Part shown: in pieces, positions 62,500 to 64,000 of the stretch
How positions within the stretch are numbered: position 1 is the first letter of the stretch
Layout: each line of letters opens with the position of its first letter
Assembly (NCBI GenBank): GCA_030620095.1
Contig: JAUTXW010001311.1
Span: forward strand, 508,501 to 572,500
Source: Kuschelorhynchus macadamiae
Lineage: Eukaryota; Arthropoda; Insecta; Coleoptera; Curculionidae
Direction of reading: 5' to 3'
Length of the DNA stretch: 64,000 bases
The notes under the pieces: generated by a model
Told to the model about the DNA's origin: nothing
Database searches by the model: none
Seen by the model: only the letters and a program-made list of their open reading frames with translations
Program-made: the position numbers and the translations under genes

Positions 62500-62553
62500 G
62501 GCGCACTGATGAGTCCCGATAGGATGAACGTATTTGTACAACTACTATGTGTC
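62500..62553 (+). ncRNA. Hammerhead ribozyme, type I, core mutated
   Basis: Same fold, all stems intact, but GAAA has become GAAC, removing the A that pairs with the U before the cleavage site. Likely inactive or weak. Confidence 0.8.
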
Positions 62554-62830
62554 TATAAAAACTTAAGGTAAATGACATAATTTTTTATGCTTGCTTAAAT
62601 AATATTGTTTATATTATATATCGAGACATTCTGTAGACAAACTAGTCTACATGTTGAGATATGTAATTTTATTAAATATTTGCTTCAATCAATTTTAGAT
62701 ATTTTTATTCAGTTGCGAAAAAGCCAAAAAAGATTTTTGTTTGCAACTAAGTATGTCAAATCATTGAAAATCATAATGTAAGGTTATGATTGTAGTAAAA
62801 GAGTAATCTAATTACTACTCCAAAACGATG

Positions 62831-63110
<280 letters not shown>

Positions 63111-64000
63111 ATTTCTGTACATCTAAAAATTAAATACAGAAAGTGCATATACGCAAGTTAAAAAATAAATACTATTAGGTATAACGGCACGCATTAAAAT
63201 TATTAAAAACATTTAGTTAAAATAGTACAGTACATACCTTGAGAAAGATGTTATTTTGCCTTGCTTGGCGGTGTGGAGGTAAGTGATACACTGGTTAAAA
63301 AATTCTATTGTTTTTTTTATATATATCATTTAATTTTTTTGATTATATTTACGCAATGTTAAACAATTTTTGTATTTTTTATTTGTTCCGAAAATCTACA
63401 AAAACAATTTTTTAGTCCTAATTATTAGATTAGCCTAATCCTTGGGGAAATTGTGAAAACAGATTTGAAACTTATTTTAAAATTGTTAATATTTTTTGAG
63501 ATATGATTTTTTTGGTCAAAAAATTTTAATTTTTCTATATAATAAGCTGTAACTTTTTATTAGCCATTTGATGTAAACATTTTTTTACTAGACGGCCCTA
63601 AAGTCATATTTTTTTTATAATGTGCACGGACTGCATTACCAGAAAATATACAGGGTGTGAAAAAAATGTGGCAATGTTATTTAAAAACCTAACAATCCTA
63701 AAGATCATGTACGTATATTTCAACAACCTATAAGATTAAAAATAATTTAAATTTAAAAGTTTTTACTTAAGTTTTAAGGAGTACCGAGTATTTTCTCCAA
63801 ACAGGTTTTTTAATTTTCTCTCTAACTTTATCATTTTAAAAAATACAAGTGTTGATTTCACAGCCAAAGTTACCAACATCAAATAACATAAGAGACATGT
63901 AACAGGCTGCCACCTTTTTAGTTTTAAAATTATCAAAAAAATTACACTTAAGAGGTTTCTATAACTCGAGAAGAGGTAAGTTTTCTATAAAAAAGTAATT
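63111..64000. other. No recognised gene; one transposon-end motif
   Basis: At 63649 TACAGGGTGTGAAAAAAATG resembles the CAGGGTG ends of mariner/MITE elements; any partner end would lie beyond the window. Confidence 0.4.

Larger units (their letters stand above)
61524..62754. mobile_element. Retrozyme-like hammerhead array (412-bp unit, 3 copies) with 13-bp TSD
   Basis: Copies: one inverted (about 61537-62002, minus), then two direct (about 62003-62330 and 62320-62741, plus). Direct copies are 412 bp apart (hammerhead boxes at 62094 and 62506). The array is bounded by tgcaactaagtat at 61524-61536 and 62742-62754, a 13-bp target duplication, so it inserted as one block. Copies are about 95% identical by eye. 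Each carries a type I hammerhead. A 70-residue open frame occurs in two copies (61802-62014 minus, 62304-62522 plus) but ends inside the ribozyme and is not recognised. Confidence 0.85.

Overview
The window is AT-rich nuclear DNA from an arthropod, most likely an insect (possibly a beetle, but nothing here proves the order). I see no convincing single-copy host gene. Almost everything recognisable is a mobile element, usually broken and often nested: Tc1/mariner-type (DD41D) and pogo/Tigger DNA transposons, a Ty3/gypsy LTR retrotransposon, non-LTR retrotransposons, Penelope-like elements (PLEs), hAT and Crypton remnants, MITEs, and eight long (TA)n arrays, one of about 790 bp.

Layout. 0-5 kb: nothing recognised except a mariner relic. 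5-12 kb: PLE fragments, a (TA)n array, and a DD41D mariner locus with repeated and inverted flanks, lying between two opposed copies of a 530-bp repeat. 12-16 kb: hAT relic, a 280-bp repeat pair with hammerhead-like cores, a non-LTR tail, a Crypton-like recombinase remnant. 18-20.5 kb: a complete DD41D element with about 470-bp terminal inverted repeats (TIRs) inside a (TA)n array. 21-25.6 kb: higher-order repeat, MITE, the giant (TA)n array, and a 1.2-kb PLE palindrome. 27-29 kb: head-to-head PLE pair. 30.3-32.3 kb: tandem 389-bp array with hammerhead motifs. 33.8-38.9 kb: non-LTR element with a restriction-like endonuclease, split by a pogo element. 39.8-44.4 kb: an arthropod repeat-gene relic, a PLE relic, a MITE and a Jockey-like element. 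47.9-57.9 kb: a gypsy element with both LTRs, itself carrying a 4.1-kb TG...CA insertion. 58-60 kb: transposon relics including a Tigger deletion derivative. 61.5-62.75 kb: a second hammerhead array. 62.8-63.1 kb: (TA)n plus a PLE tail.

The most interesting signal is a set of self-cleaving-RNA-like repeat arrays. At 61.5-62.75 kb a 412-bp unit occurs three times (first copy inverted), bounded by a 13-bp direct repeat. Each copy carries a type I hammerhead ribozyme architecture; one copy is perfect at every core position. At 30.3-32.3 kb a different 389-bp unit occurs five times plus an inverted partial sixth, bounded by an 11-bp direct repeat, and every copy contains a hammerhead-like fold with a two-part stem I and a palindromic stem III. 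A third, decayed pair lies at 14.1-14.6 kb. These look like metazoan retrozymes. They share their layout (one inverted copy, variable-length target duplication, hammerhead) with the PLEs in the same window, which suggests mobilisation by PLE machinery. That link is inference.
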